DNA of 41,102 nt from Bacillota bacterium (GCA_021799435.1 JAJZAN010000020.1:1-41102), one strand, 5' to 3'. Numbered from the stretch's first letter, positions 18,124-26,523 are shown. Numbers and translations are program-made. Notes: generated by a model from the sequence alone, not told the origin.

Positions 18124-19101
18124 GTGTCAGGGGAATCGATAGTTTTAGTGGCGATTGTGTTGGCGTTTGCATGGAGTATCGGCGCTCATTACACCGGTGC
18201 GTGCATGGGGATGCCGTACGGCTCCGGCTCAATTAAGCTCTGGCCCGCCCTAGGGCTTATGTCTGTGTTGGCGTTGTTGGGAGCAGCGGTGGCCAGCCAC
18301 GGGGTCGAGACCACGGTCGGGGTTCACATCATCGAGGCCAAGCGGGTCACCGTTGCAGCAGCGCTGGTGGTGGTGGTGGCCGCATTTCTTCTCACCACAA
18401 TCTATACCGCTCGCAAGATACCCACATCGACCATTCAAATTCTGGTCTTTTCCGTAGTAGGCATGGCGTTGGGAGCCCACATCCGGGTCCACTGGGGCAC
18501 CATTCTCAAACTCGCCGTCATTTGGGTTATGGCCCCGCCTGTCGCGCTGGGGTTGGGCTACCTTTTTACCCACGGAATGGATTGGGCCGTAGGCTTTAAG
18601 CCCGAGTCCCAGGAGCGGACCGCTGGCGTCCTCAAGACGTTGGGCATGATCCTACTAGCGGTCGGGGCCGCTGCGTCCTTCACCATGGGGGCCAATGATG
18701 TGTCCAATGCCACCGGTGTTTTTATCATGACCCATATGTACAGCCTATGGACGGCTGGTCTTATTGGGGGAGTCGGCCTCATGCTGGGCGTTCTCACCTG
18801 GGGCAAACCCCTCTTGCAAAAGGTTGCCTTCGATATCGTCCATGTCGATCTGTCCATGGCCAGCGCGGCCCAACTCGTCCAGGCCGTGGTCGTGCTCTCA
18901 GCCGTCTCCCTGGGCTTTTTTACATCCATGAACCAAGCCTTAGTGGGTGCCATGACGGGCGCGGGTCTGGCCCGAGGAAACGCCTCCATTGAATGGAAAG
19001 CCATATTGGGCATCGTCAAAGGCTGGGTCATTGCGCCCATCTCCGGCATTGCCATCGCCTTCCTGTTAGCCAAGCTCTCCAGTCTCTGGTTTGTGTTGTA
19101 G
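18124..19101 (+). CDS. PiT-family inorganic phosphate/anion permease
   Basis: 325 residues, around ten membrane helices. The C-terminal half has the PiT signature GANDVSNATGVF and a matching ALVGAMTGAGLARG segment. The equivalent N-terminal repeat is diverged: IGAHYTGACMGMPYGSGS stands where GANDxxN is expected. PiT proteins are Na+- or H+-coupled symporters of phosphate (or metal-phosphate), and some relatives carry sulfate. GTG 18124 follows GGGGTGATT by three bases; an upstream frame to 18043 adds 27 residues of poor quality. No phoU-like gene precedes it. It converges on the Bcr/CflA gene with 26 bases between stops. Confidence 0.85.
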   Translation: MSGESIVLVAIVLAFAWSIGAHYTGACMGMPYGSGSIKLWPALGLMSVLALLGAAVASHGVETTVGVHIIEAKRVTVAAALVVVVAAFLLTTIYTARKIPTSTIQILVFSVVGMALGAHIRVHWGTILKLAVIWVMAPPVALGLGYLFTHGMDWAVGFKPESQERTAGVLKTLGMILLAVGAAASFTMGANDVSNATGVFIMTHMYSLWTAGLIGGVGLMLGVLTWGKPLLQKVAFDIVHVDLSMASAAQLVQAVVVLSAVSLGFFTSMNQALVGAMTGAGLARGNASIEWKAILGIVKGWVIAPISGIAIAFLLAKLSSLWFVL

Positions 19102-19127
19102 CGGGACACCCCCTCCTTTTAGCCTCG

Positions 19128-20339
19128 TTACGGGCGCACCAGCCACACCGAGAATATCACCGCCGACACGTCACACACGGCGATCACCAATCCCATCGGC
19201 CAGGCGCTGTGGGAACCGCCCAACCCCACCAGCGGTGCCGCTGCTGCGCCTAAGAGCATTTGCCCCAGTCCTAAGACGCCGGATGCGCTGCCCGCCACAT
19301 GCCCCTGCTTTTGAAGAGCTAGCGACGTGCCGGCTGTGCTGACCGTACCCACGCTGGACACCACCACAAACAAAGGCGGCAGGATCGCCCACAGTCCCCA
19401 CTGCAGGAGCAATGCTGTCAGCAGTACGAGAGAAGCAATCCCCGCCGCCCACGCACCGATAAGCATAAGACGTCGCTCGCCCAGACGCCGAGCCCAATGC
19501 GACGTGACCTGGCCCGCGGCAATGATGCCCACCCCGTTGGTGGCAAAGACGGCACTAAATACCTGCGGAGACAAGTGGAACAGGGTTTGCAGCACAAACG
19601 GCGATCCGCCAATGTAGGCAAACATGCCCGCGTAGACCAAATACTGGCCCACCGCCGCACCCATAAATTCGCGGTTTGCCACAAGGCCGCGCATCGTGGA
19701 GAGGGTGTCTCGCAGCTCCCCCGAACGTCGTCGGTCGGCCGGCAGGCTCTCAGGCAACCCAAACATCACGCCCACGAGAATCACCACGCCCACACCAAAT
19801 AGAACCACAAACACCCCATGCCATGAGGTCACCCGCAGGATCTGGGCCCCAATGACCGGCGCCAGCACGGGTGCCGCACCGTTGACCAGCATCAAGAGGC
19901 CAAAGAATTCCGTGAGCCGGGGTCCCGAAAAGTAATCGCGGGCCATAGTGCGGGCAATGACGATGCCCGCTGCTCCCGACAGCCCTTGCACCAGCCGCAA
20001 GCCAATCAGGAGCCAAATGGAGGGCGTCCACGCGCACAGAATGGACGCTACGCTGTACAAAGCTAATCCCGCCAGAAGCGGAACCCGCCGCCCCCGGCTG
20101 TCGCTGACCGGTCCCGCCACCAGTTGCCCGACAGCCAGTCCCAGCAGGCAAAACGTAATGCTCAGTTGCGCTGCAGTCGCGCTGACACCAAAGGACGCAG
20201 CCATGTCGGGCAGAGAGGGCAAATACATATCGATGGACAAGGGTGCCATCGCGCTAAGGGCTCCCAAAATGAGCACCAGCCACCATCGTGCTGGCTGACC
20301 AAGAACGCGCGCTGTCTCGTCCTCTCTCTGCTGCCCCAT
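19128..20339 (-). CDS. Bcr/CflA-family multidrug efflux MFS transporter
   Basis: 403 residues with 12 predicted helices. The N-terminal [21 protein letters not shown] is the hallmark of Bcr/CflA drug-proton antiporters, and [17 protein letters not shown] is the MFS loop 2-3 signature. [25 protein letters not shown] with its ARAxxRD-like ending is also typical of DHA1 exporters. Substrates of the family include bicyclomycin, chloramphenicol and cysteine. ATG 20339 follows AAAGGGGGG; an in-frame upstream start at 20405 adds 22 residues without a ribosome binding site. It diverges from the peroxiredoxin gene. Confidence 0.9.
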   Translation of the reverse strand: MGQQREDETARVLGQPARWWLVLILGALSAMAPLSIDMYLPSLPDMAASFGVSATAAQLSITFCLLGLAVGQLVAGPVSDSRGRRVPLLAGLALYSVASILCAWTPSIWLLIGLRLVQGLSGAAGIVIARTMARDYFSGPRLTEFFGLLMLVNGAAPVLAPVIGAQILRVTSWHGVFVVLFGVGVVILVGVMFGLPESLPADRRRSGELRDTLSTMRGLVANREFMGAAVGQYLVYAGMFAYIGGSPFVLQTLFHLSPQVFSAVFATNGVGIIAAGQVTSHWARRLGERRLMLIGAWAAGIASLVLLTALLLQWGLWAILPPLFVVVSSVGTVSTAGTSLALQKQGHVAGSASGVLGLGQMLLGAAAAPLVGLGGSHSAWPMGLVIAVCDVSAVIFSVWLVRP

Positions 20340-20420
20340 ACCTGGCCCCCCTTTCCTCCCAGCCTGGCACAACCCTGCGGCTTCAATCCAGCACTCGCTC
20401 CCCATTCATGGCATGAGGTT

Positions 20421-20449
20421 TTCCGTTTTTTGGAACGCTCATGTACAAT
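20421..20449 (+). promoter_or_regulatory. Probable promoter of the peroxiredoxin gene
   Basis: TACAAT at 20444-20449 is a good -10 element, 34 bases before the ATG; the -35 candidate 17 bases upstream (TTCCGT, 20421-20426) is weak. AAAGGAGG at 20471-20478 is the ribosome binding site. Confidence 0.45.
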
Positions 20450-20483
20450 AGATTCGTCCCTATCGAGGGAAAAGGAGGCTTCA

Positions 20484-20957
20484 ATGACGGACAGCACAAA
20501 AACTCTCAAAGTGGGCGATCAAGCCCCCGATTTTACGCTGGCTAGCGAATCCGGCAAAGTCAGTTTAAGCGACTACCGCGGCAAGAAAAATGTCGTGTTG
20601 GTCTTTTACCCCCTAGCCTGGACCCCTGTCTGAACGAACGAAATGCCGGCATTCAACCGGGCACTGCCCGATTTTGACCGGCTCAATGCTCAGGTACTGG
20701 GCATCAGTGTCGACTCTGAACCCTGCAACACGGCATGGAAAAAGTCGTTGGGGGGCTTAGATTACCCGCTTCTTTCAGACTTCTGGCCGCATGGCGCGGT
20801 CGCGGAAAAATACGGTATCTTACGCGACGGCGGATTTGCTGAACGAGCCGTCATCGTCGTGGACCGCGAGGGCATCGTCCGCTACATCGACGTGCACAAC
20901 ATAGCCGAAGTCCCCGATCCTCAGGAAGCCGTCAAGGCTCTGGGCGCTTTCGCTTAA
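20484..20957 (+). CDS. AhpE-like peroxiredoxin with in-frame TGA at the catalytic cysteine codon (probable selenoprotein)
   Basis: 157 codons from ATG 20484 (AAAGGAGG upstream) to TAA 20957, with one internal TGA at codon 50 (20631-20633). The sequence before it ends FYPLAWTPV and the sequence after it begins [14 protein letters not shown] with no frame change. Peroxiredoxins have PxxxTxxC here, so Pro43, Thr47 and position 50 line up and the TGA replaces the peroxidatic cysteine. Downstream [15 protein letters not shown] supplies a likely resolving Cys81, and [16 protein letters not shown] and [13 protein letters not shown] match the AhpE/BCP group (thiol peroxidases reducing H2O2 and organic hydroperoxides). 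Selenocysteine insertion is the best explanation; a pseudogene made by one Cys-to-stop substitution or a sequencing error is the alternative. No Sec machinery gene is in the window. Confidence 0.85.
20645..20682 (+). promoter_or_regulatory. Candidate bacterial SECIS-like stem-loop after the TGA
   Basis: Starting 11 bases after the TGA, GCCGG (20645-20649) can pair with CCGGC (20678-20682), enclosing an internal loop and an upper hairpin CGGGC-ACT-GCCCG (20658-20670). The upper loop lies about 29 bases from the TGA, within the range known for bacterial SECIS elements. An alternative fold pairs TGCC (20644-20647) with GGCA (20660-20663) and exposes GG at the loop start. Neither was scored; coding constraint could produce such pairing by chance. 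Confidence 0.4.
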
Positions 20958-20964
20958 GACTCCC

Positions 20965-20999
20965 GAACATCCGAGCGGCACCTGCTCGGATGTTCTTTT
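20965..20999 (+). terminator. Rho-independent terminator of the peroxiredoxin gene
   Basis: Perfect 12-base stem GAACATCCGAGC (20965-20976) / GCTCGGATGTTC (20984-20995) with a 7-base loop, followed by TTTT at 20996-20999. It starts eight bases after the TAA at 20957, supporting the full-length peroxiredoxin as one transcription unit. Confidence 0.93.
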
Positions 21000-21091
21000 G
21001 TCCACTAGCGTCGTTCCAAAATCCCTCCCGCATCAAAGGGCTGCCAGCCCCACTTTCAAGGACAAGGCCAGCGCATACCTGAACCAACGCT

Positions 21092-21120
21092 TAACTTTTC
21101 ATATGTATTGGCAAAAGTTA
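21092..21120. repeat. Inverted repeat upstream of the histidine kinase gene
   Basis: TAACTTTT (21092-21099) and AAAAGTTA (21113-21120) form a perfect 8-base inverted repeat with a 13-base AT-rich spacer, about 90 bases before the kinase start. Possible operator; no regulator family is implied. Confidence 0.4.
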
Positions 21121-21211
21121 GACAAAATCAGCGTCGAACGGGCGTCGTGTTCCGCGTAATGTTCCGAATTCTGCGACACCGTCGGCAGGAATTTCCACGA
21201 TAAGCCGCGAA

Positions 21212-22897
21212 ATGACCGGATGCACCACGCAGTCTAAATATTTTAATCCCTCCAAGAAGGTCGGGTGCGACGCTGAAATGCTGGACAATGCAGCAAAGTC
21301 AACGCTTACACGAGAAAACTTTTTGATACGCCTCATCAGTCTGTCCTCTCTATTGTTGCAATTAGAGAACGGCCCCTCCGCCAGCCGGCACATTCGCAAC
21401 GTGGGACTGCGTCTCAGCGAATGGATTAACACCATGTATCTGAAAGAATTACATTCAGACCGCCTTACTCCCGAACAATATGGATACGTCATCGTGGACC
21501 TAAAAAAGCGCATTGATGGCGACTTCTATCTCATTGAATCCCGAGAGGACCGGGTCATTGTCGGAAACCATCGCTGTCCCTTCGGCGCCCACGTCGCGAG
21601 TTCGCCCAACCTGTGCAACATTACCTCCAGTGTCTTCGGCGGGATAGCGGCCGAAAACTTCGGCTATGGCAAGGTGGTTCTATCCCAACGCATCGCCATT
21701 GGTGATCCCGAATGTGCGGTTGCGGTTTACTTGAAACCGTCACCCGAAGCCGATGCGGAGGCCGGGATTGTCTACACCGCACAAGATTTGCCCCACGACT
21801 ACGTCGATGCCACATTTGGGCTGCGTTGGGTGCCCAACCGCGCTTGGGATGATAACGACAAGCCCCCGGCGTTTATTTTTGATCTGCCGGTCATTCGCGA
21901 GGATCTCTTGAATGCCGTCGGGGTCGGCTTAGCAGTCGTGGACGCGAACGGTCACCTGGTGATGCTAAATGCAGTGGCCGAACGCTGGCTCGCACGCTCC
22001 CAGTCCTTGGCCGATGAGGTACAGGCGCTGGCGCGGGGAGCCCGGCAACAAGGGCTGGCCCAGTCTTCGACAGAGGTGCAAGTAGCATCGGACGGCCAGC
22101 ATGCGTGGTATGAGCTGCAGACCTTCGTTCCCGCCCATCTGCCGGGTCTCGACAGTCTGATCATCCTGATCCGGGATCGAACCACGGAACGGATGTTGCA
22201 GGAAGAGGCCATTCGAGCTGAACGGCTGAAAGCCGTAGGGGAACTCGCGGCCTCGGCCGCCCATGACCTGCGCAACCCCCTGGCCGCGGTCTACAGTCTG
22301 CTCGAGCTCTCGGCGCTGCAACCCGACCTGTTCCCAACGGTGGCCGGCACCATGATGGACGAAGTCAATCGAGCCGCCCGCATCATCAACGATTATCTCG
22401 ACATCGCCCGCGAACCCCAGTTAGTTCTCGCACCCTGCTCTGTGCGTGAGTTCGTAACTGAGCTCCAAGAGCACGTCAGCCCGCGCTGTGACGCCGTCGG
22501 AGTGAGTCTCCAGGTTCACGAGGCCGATGGCGACGTGTTGATTGACCGGAATCGGCTCATGGATGCGGTATTAAATGTGGTGTCCAATGCACTGGAGGCC
22601 ATGCCGGGCGGCGGCTCATTGCACATTGTGGCGGAAGTTCGAGCGAGAGACGTCGCTCTGCACATCGCCGACACGGGAATCGGCATTCCTGCCGAAAGCC
22701 GAGAGCGCGTATGGGAGCTGTTTTTCACCACCAAGGCTAAAGGGACTGGAGTCGGTCTCTACGCCTGCCGGCGCACCATTGAACAAATGAACGGCCACAT
22801 TCAGTATTCATCAACGCCCAATGAAGGCACAACCTTCACTATTGTCGTGCCGCGGGCAAGAGGGGATTTAGATGGCACGAATTCTCGCGATCGATGA
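21212..22897 (+). CDS. Soluble sensor histidine kinase with MetOD1-like sensor and PAS domains
   Basis: 561 residues, no membrane helix. Residues ~1-75 are unassigned. Residues ~100-190 resemble the MetOD1/V4R-like sensory domain, with cysteines at 122 (HRCPFG), 135 (PNLCN) and 168 (DPECAV) that could bind a metal or cluster. Residues ~230-330 form a PAS domain (VGVGLAVVDANGHLVMLNAVAERWL). HisKA follows with His351 in SAAHDLRNPLAAV, then HATPase_c with the N box (LNVVSNALEAM), DTGIGIP and GTGVGLY. It should sense a cytoplasmic signal and phosphorylate the receiver encoded immediately downstream, which it overlaps by 26 bases. ATG 21212 has a weak ribosome binding site; ATG 21278 is an alternative. 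Confidence 0.88.
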   Translation: MTGCTTQSKYFNPSKKVGCDAEMLDNAAKSTLTRENFLIRLISLSSLLLQLENGPSASRHIRNVGLRLSEWINTMYLKELHSDRLTPEQYGYVIVDLKKRIDGDFYLIESREDRVIVGNHRCPFGAHVASSPNLCNITSSVFGGIAAENFGYGKVVLSQRIAIGDPECAVAVYLKPSPEADAEAGIVYTAQDLPHDYVDATFGLRWVPNRAWDDNDKPPAFIFDLPVIREDLLNAVGVGLAVVDANGHLVMLNAVAERWLARSQSLADEVQALARGARQQGLAQSSTEVQVASDGQHAWYELQTFVPAHLPGLDSLIILIRDRTTERMLQEEAIRAERLKAVGELAASAAHDLRNPLAAVYSLLELSALQPDLFPTVAGTMMDEVNRAARIINDYLDIAREPQLVLAPCSVREFVTELQEHVSPRCDAVGVSLQVHEADGDVLIDRNRLMDAVLNVVSNALEAMPGGGSLHIVAEVRARDVALHIADTGIGIPAESRERVWELFFTTKAKGTGVGLYACRRTIEQMNGHIQYSSTPNEGTTFTIVVPRARGDLDGTNSRDR

Positions 22898-23252
22898 CGA
22901 GCCCGGGCTCCGCATGGTCTATGACCTCCTGTTGACCAAGTTGGGGCATTCCGTGCGATGCGCCCGAAACGTTGCGGAAGCCAAAGAACTCATACTCACC
23001 GAGATGCCGGAAGTTGTCATTCTCGATTATTTGATACCGGATGGCAACGGCGACTCTCTGTTGGATTGGCTCGCGGCACACCACCTGTCCGTACCCGTCG
23101 TGGTGATTTCAGGGCAGGTGGGAACCCCGCATTTGCAGGCGTTTCCCGACTCCCGCATTGCGGGCTATCTGGGGAAGCCGTTTCGCATCTATGAGCTGGC
23201 CGCACTCATTGATGAGGCACTGAAAAAAACCCCGCCAATCCCGAACCTATGA
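22872..23252 (+). CDS. Single-domain response regulator
   Basis: 126 residues comprising only a receiver domain. Acidic pocket Asp8/Asp9, phospho-acceptor Asp52 in VVILDYLIPDGNG, Ser80 in VVVISGQ and Lys102 in LGKPF are all present. With no DNA-binding output domain it probably acts by protein contact or in a phosphorelay. Its start ATG is inside the kinase gene, preceded by GAGGGGA, so the two are coupled and most likely a cognate pair. Confidence 0.93.
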   Translation: MARILAIDDEPGLRMVYDLLLTKLGHSVRCARNVAEAKELILTEMPEVVILDYLIPDGNGDSLLDWLAAHHLSVPVVVISGQVGTPHLQAFPDSRIAGYLGKPFRIYELAALIDEALKKTPPIPNL

Positions 23253-23305
23253 CCGACACTCCCAGCGGCGGCAGGACCCCGAAGACTAGACGCAGCCTCG
23301 GAATT

Positions 23306-23337
23306 ATGTGATGATTGAAGAAATAATCATGTCACAT
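23306..23337 (+). repeat. Imperfect hairpin over the start region of the G1 peptidase gene
   Basis: ATGTGATGATT (23306-23316) can pair with AATCATGTCACAT (23325-23337), leaving a two-base bulge. It covers the ATG at 23336, which argues either for the alternative start at 23348 or for translational control. Confidence 0.35.
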
Positions 23338-24322
23338 GGTGAACGTCATGCGAAAGCGACTGGTTTATGCCTGCTTGGCCCTGATCATGGCGATGGGTCT
23401 CGGGCTTGAAGTGCACATGCATCAGTACCTGTCAGCCGATGTGCAAACATTAATCCGGCAAGGTTCGTTGCCCCCTTATGGCCGCATTCCCGCTCCTCCA
23501 GCCCATCTCCACACCAAAAGCAGTGTCACTGGGAATGGGTACCTCATCCCGTTGCCCAAGGATACGGGATTGGATGCCAACTGGTCAGGATGGATCACGG
23601 AGATCCCACCTGGCGATCAGGTCGCCTCGGTGTCTGGCTCCTTTCGCATTCCCCACGGTTTGAAGCCGGCCGTGAGGCACTTTTCCCAATTAGCCTTGTG
23701 GGTGGGCACCGGAGGAAGTTTTAGGGCACCTTACGTCCTGTTGCAGTCCACGTTAAACCTCTACGTCAACGAACAAGTTGCTGGGCTCATACCAGTCCGA
23801 GCAAATCTTGAAGACTGCTCCAGCAACGCTGCCTGTCTAGCGCACTTGCGCACGTCCCTCCTCCCACCTGTTTCCCCCGGGGCCGTTGCCACCATTCACA
23901 TGCAGTTCGTCCCTGTGGTCGGACAGGCTTCGTGGTTGGGATTTTGGATGAACACGCGGCTCATAGTCAGGCAGGGAGGGCACGTCGCAGACAGCGCGAT
24001 CGGCCGCATGTACCTGCCGCCGTGGGCCGCTGATCAGAACTCGGTGGAGACGATTGTCGAGGCCAGGGGAAATCCGGTGACCGGATCGGTCACGGCGCTC
24101 CCGAACGGTCACTGGCATGTGAGCATCGATTGGCACGTCACGCTCCGCCGCCCCTGGCCCACGACAGCTTGGCCTGCCGCCCATCTAGTGCACGTGGTCG
24201 CAACCGGTTGGTACCCCCGCAAAAATTACATCACCCATCTTAAGACCATATCCCTGCACTTTTCAGCAACAGGTGAAACCGGTCGTGGCATCGTGTCCTA
24301 CAACGACGAGGTGAAACCATGA
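23336..24322 (+). CDS. Membrane-anchored G1 (glutamic) endopeptidase-like protein
   Basis: 328 residues. An N-terminal hydrophobic helix (residues ~9-25) acts as signal or anchor. The extracytoplasmic domain follows the eqolisin (G1) order: NWSGW (82-86), SVSGSFRIP (98-106), LWVGTGG (121-127), VLLQS with Gln137, and VETIVEARG with Glu242, the positions of the catalytic Gln and Glu. G1 peptidases act at low pH and a bacterial example is known from Alicyclobacillus, which fits an acidophile. Cys161 and Cys167 may form a disulfide. ATG 23348, with GGTGAA before it, may be the true start. The TGA overlaps the ATG of the following 42-residue gene. Confidence 0.75.
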   Translation: MVNVMRKRLVYACLALIMAMGLGLEVHMHQYLSADVQTLIRQGSLPPYGRIPAPPAHLHTKSSVTGNGYLIPLPKDTGLDANWSGWITEIPPGDQVASVSGSFRIPHGLKPAVRHFSQLALWVGTGGSFRAPYVLLQSTLNLYVNEQVAGLIPVRANLEDCSSNAACLAHLRTSLLPPVSPGAVATIHMQFVPVVGQASWLGFWMNTRLIVRQGGHVADSAIGRMYLPPWAADQNSVETIVEARGNPVTGSVTALPNGHWHVSIDWHVTLRRPWPTTAWPAAHLVHVVATGWYPRKNYITHLKTISLHFSATGETGRGIVSYNDEVKP

Positions 24323-24447
24323 GATATAGGAAACTAATCGGCATAGGCGCGCTCGTGGCGGGACTGTTGGCTCTCATAATATTGGGTCTCACCGATCTGC
24401 GTCTCTATGTTATCGTCCATGCTGTCCGACACGACGTGCTCGGTTAA
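24319..24447 (+). CDS. Small single-helix membrane protein coupled to the G1 peptidase
   Basis: A 42-residue frame whose ATG overlaps the stop of the peptidase gene (ATGA), with GAGGTGAAACC just upstream as ribosome binding site. It begins MRYRKLIGIGALVAGLLALI, so a short basic start followed by one hydrophobic helix (residues ~6-24), then a short polar tail. Coupling and composition support translation; no homologue is recognised. It may assist membrane placement or control of the peptidase. Confidence 0.6.
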   Translation: MRYRKLIGIGALVAGLLALIILGLTDLRLYVIVHAVRHDVLG

Positions 24448-24542
24448 GGTCCTTGGAGTCTTCCTGCCAGTTGCGCCCGTGGTGGCCCTCCCACCTGCAT
24501 CGCGCCCATGCTCCGAGACAATCCCGGCGCAGCCGACGCGTG

Positions 24543-25388
24543 CTATTGCCCCGGAGGTGGATATTCCTTCTGGAGTTTTAAGACCGCCTGGGCAATGAGG
24601 GTCGCGAAGTACTTTGCCCCAGCTGGAACGAGATGCACATGATCCGCGTAGAAGTCCTGAGGCGGTATCTTCTGCGCCGCTTGGTACCAATTCACCAGCA
24701 CGGTGTGCGGGTAGGAAGCCGCCACCTGGTCAATCACCTGATTTGCCGCCTGTTCCCACGGCAGCGGGTCCGAGGTGTTGACCAGCACAAATCCGTGGTG
24801 CGGTCCGATCTGTTTCATCAGACCTTTCAGTTGCGAGGCTGAATACGGGCCGTTGGTGCCAAGCTCAATCACCACATAGCGATGCAGCTGCCCCGTGGCT
24901 TTGAGATGGGAAACCACCGGGGGCGTCTGAATGAGTTGGCGGCTCACCTTTCCATCGACAACAATCCCCGGCAGCAATTGCTCCAGATACGGTTGAGCAT
25001 CCACCATGACCGAATCCCCAATGGTTGTCACGTCCGCCCCATTCCCGATGGGCGCTGTGGGTATCGCCCCCGGCGGAACGGGTATGGCAGGAGGAATCGA
25101 AAAAATGGATTTGGGCGAGTGACCGACGCTAGATTGGCTCAGCGTGCTCGATGGTGCGGTGGAACTCGACGACGGTGGCGGGCCGGTCGGAGTACTCGAC
25201 GAAGGCGGCGTACTGGGCGGCGTGCTATGGTGTTTACCCGATGTGCTCGACGTGCTGGTTCTGGTGGGAATGCTCGACGCCCCCGCATCGTACTTCGGAT
25301 ATCCGAACGCGCCGGAGAGACCCGCGACGTCCACCCCGACGACGCCCACGGTGATGACTCCGATTAAGGCCGCAAGACTCTTTCGCAT
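24543..25388 (-). CDS. Secreted SGNH-type hydrolase domain protein with Ser/Thr/Pro linker
   Basis: 281 residues. N-terminal signal/anchor (MRKSLAALIGVITVGVVGVD) is followed by a long low-complexity Ser/Thr/Pro linker (residues ~35-95) and an SGNH-like domain: block I TTIGDSVMVDAQ, block III VVIELGTNGPYS, and block V YADHVHLVPAG with the Asp-x-x-His pair. Such domains are usually fused to acyltransferase-3 proteins; here the membrane acyltransferase is the gene immediately upstream, one base between stop and start. Likely an extracytoplasmic O-acetyl transfer or esterase partner in cell-surface polysaccharide modification. The frame to 25514 lies inside the acyltransferase gene and is not used. 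Confidence 0.8.
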   Translation of the reverse strand: MRKSLAALIGVITVGVVGVDVAGLSGAFGYPKYDAGASSIPTRTSTSSTSGKHHSTPPSTPPSSSTPTGPPPSSSSTAPSSTLSQSSVGHSPKSIFSIPPAIPVPPGAIPTAPIGNGADVTTIGDSVMVDAQPYLEQLLPGIVVDGKVSRQLIQTPPVVSHLKATGQLHRYVVIELGTNGPYSASQLKGLMKQIGPHHGFVLVNTSDPLPWEQAANQVIDQVAASYPHTVLVNWYQAAQKIPPQDFYADHVHLVPAGAKYFATLIAQAVLKLQKEYPPPGQ

Positions 25389-25389
25389 G

Positions 25390-26523
25390 CTACAGCGCCC
25401 TTTCCCGCACGGCCACGGTGTGGTGCCGCCCGCGTCTCGGTTGCACCCTGATCCGGCGGATGGGATCTTCGACAAGTTCCCATGACAGAGCGGAAACAGC
25501 CACAGTAGCCACAATGACGATGGCGTCGTAGATTAGGTGGTTATTATGCAGCCGACCGAGGAGCGAGGACGACAATGCAATGATGGGATAATGCCAGAGG
25601 TACATGGCATATGAGCGGACCCCCAGCCACCTTAATGGCTTGACCCCCAAGATGGTGGACATGAGGCTGTTGGGCATGGCGAGCGACTGCACCACGAACA
25701 TCGTGCCTACGGCCAGGATTACCATACCTCCGCGATACATGAAGGTTTGGTACTCGTTGGTGAACAAGACCATCCATACAAATAACGCCAGCCCCGCAAA
25801 TCCCAGTACGGTGATTGCGTCTCGAACGGCCGGCGAGACTGCGGGAATTTGCGCACTTGGCCAGACGAACGCTAACGCCGCTCCGATTAGCAAGGCAAAG
25901 GCCCGTGTGTCGGTCCCATAGTAGACCAAGTTGGGGACAGTTCCAGGATGATAAATCATCCCCATGGCCAAGGCCGATGCCGCCGCCAAAGCCAGCGTGA
26001 CGACAACCCGGGCGGTGGTCGATCGAATGAATTTGGCGAAGACAATCAGGACCAATGGCCAAATCAAATAAAATTGCTCCTCGACCGCCAACGACCACAG
26101 GTTGGTGAACGGTGAAGGAATAAAAGATTGGAAGTACGACACATGATGGTAGATGTACCACCAGTTGCTCACGTAGAGAACGGCGGCAATCACGTCCCCC
26201 GGCAAGGAGGACAGCAAATCGCGCTGAAACAGCGTGATGTAAAACAAAACCAACGCCAACATGACATACAAGGCGGGCAGGAGGCGCTTCGCGCGGCGGA
26301 AATAGAAATCGCCAAACAAGATGCGGCCATGGTTCTTAATCTGGCTTAATAGAAGATCGGTGATCAGGTAGCCAGACAAGGTGAAAAACACACCGACTCC
26401 GAGCAGCCCTCCCGGGGCCCACCCAACGCCGAGGTGATAGAATATGACAGCAAAAACAGCAAGTGCTCGCAGGCCGTCCAAACCGGGTAGGTATACGGCC
26501 TTGTCTCCAAGGGGTTTAGGCAT
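25390..26523 (-). CDS. Acyltransferase 3 (OafA/YrhL type) membrane protein
   Basis: 377 residues with about ten membrane helices. The N-terminal LPGLDGLRALAVFAVIFYH contains the conserved Arg and His of acyltransferase-3 proteins, and FTLSGYLITDLL and FYFRRAKRLLPALY are further family motifs. These proteins carry acyl groups across the membrane to modify surface glycans. The SGNH domain often fused at the C-terminus is encoded separately by the next gene, one base downstream. ATG 26523 follows AGGAAGG. Confidence 0.92.
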   Translation of the reverse strand: MPKPLGDKAVYLPGLDGLRALAVFAVIFYHLGVGWAPGGLLGVGVFFTLSGYLITDLLLSQIKNHGRILFGDFYFRRAKRLLPALYVMLALVLFYITLFQRDLLSSLPGDVIAAVLYVSNWWYIYHHVSYFQSFIPSPFTNLWSLAVEEQFYLIWPLVLIVFAKFIRSTTARVVVTLALAAASALAMGMIYHPGTVPNLVYYGTDTRAFALLIGAALAFVWPSAQIPAVSPAVRDAITVLGFAGLALFVWMVLFTNEYQTFMYRGGMVILAVGTMFVVQSLAMPNSLMSTILGVKPLRWLGVRSYAMYLWHYPIIALSSSLLGRLHNNHLIYDAIVIVATVAVSALSWELVEDPIRRIRVQPRRGRHHTVAVRERAL

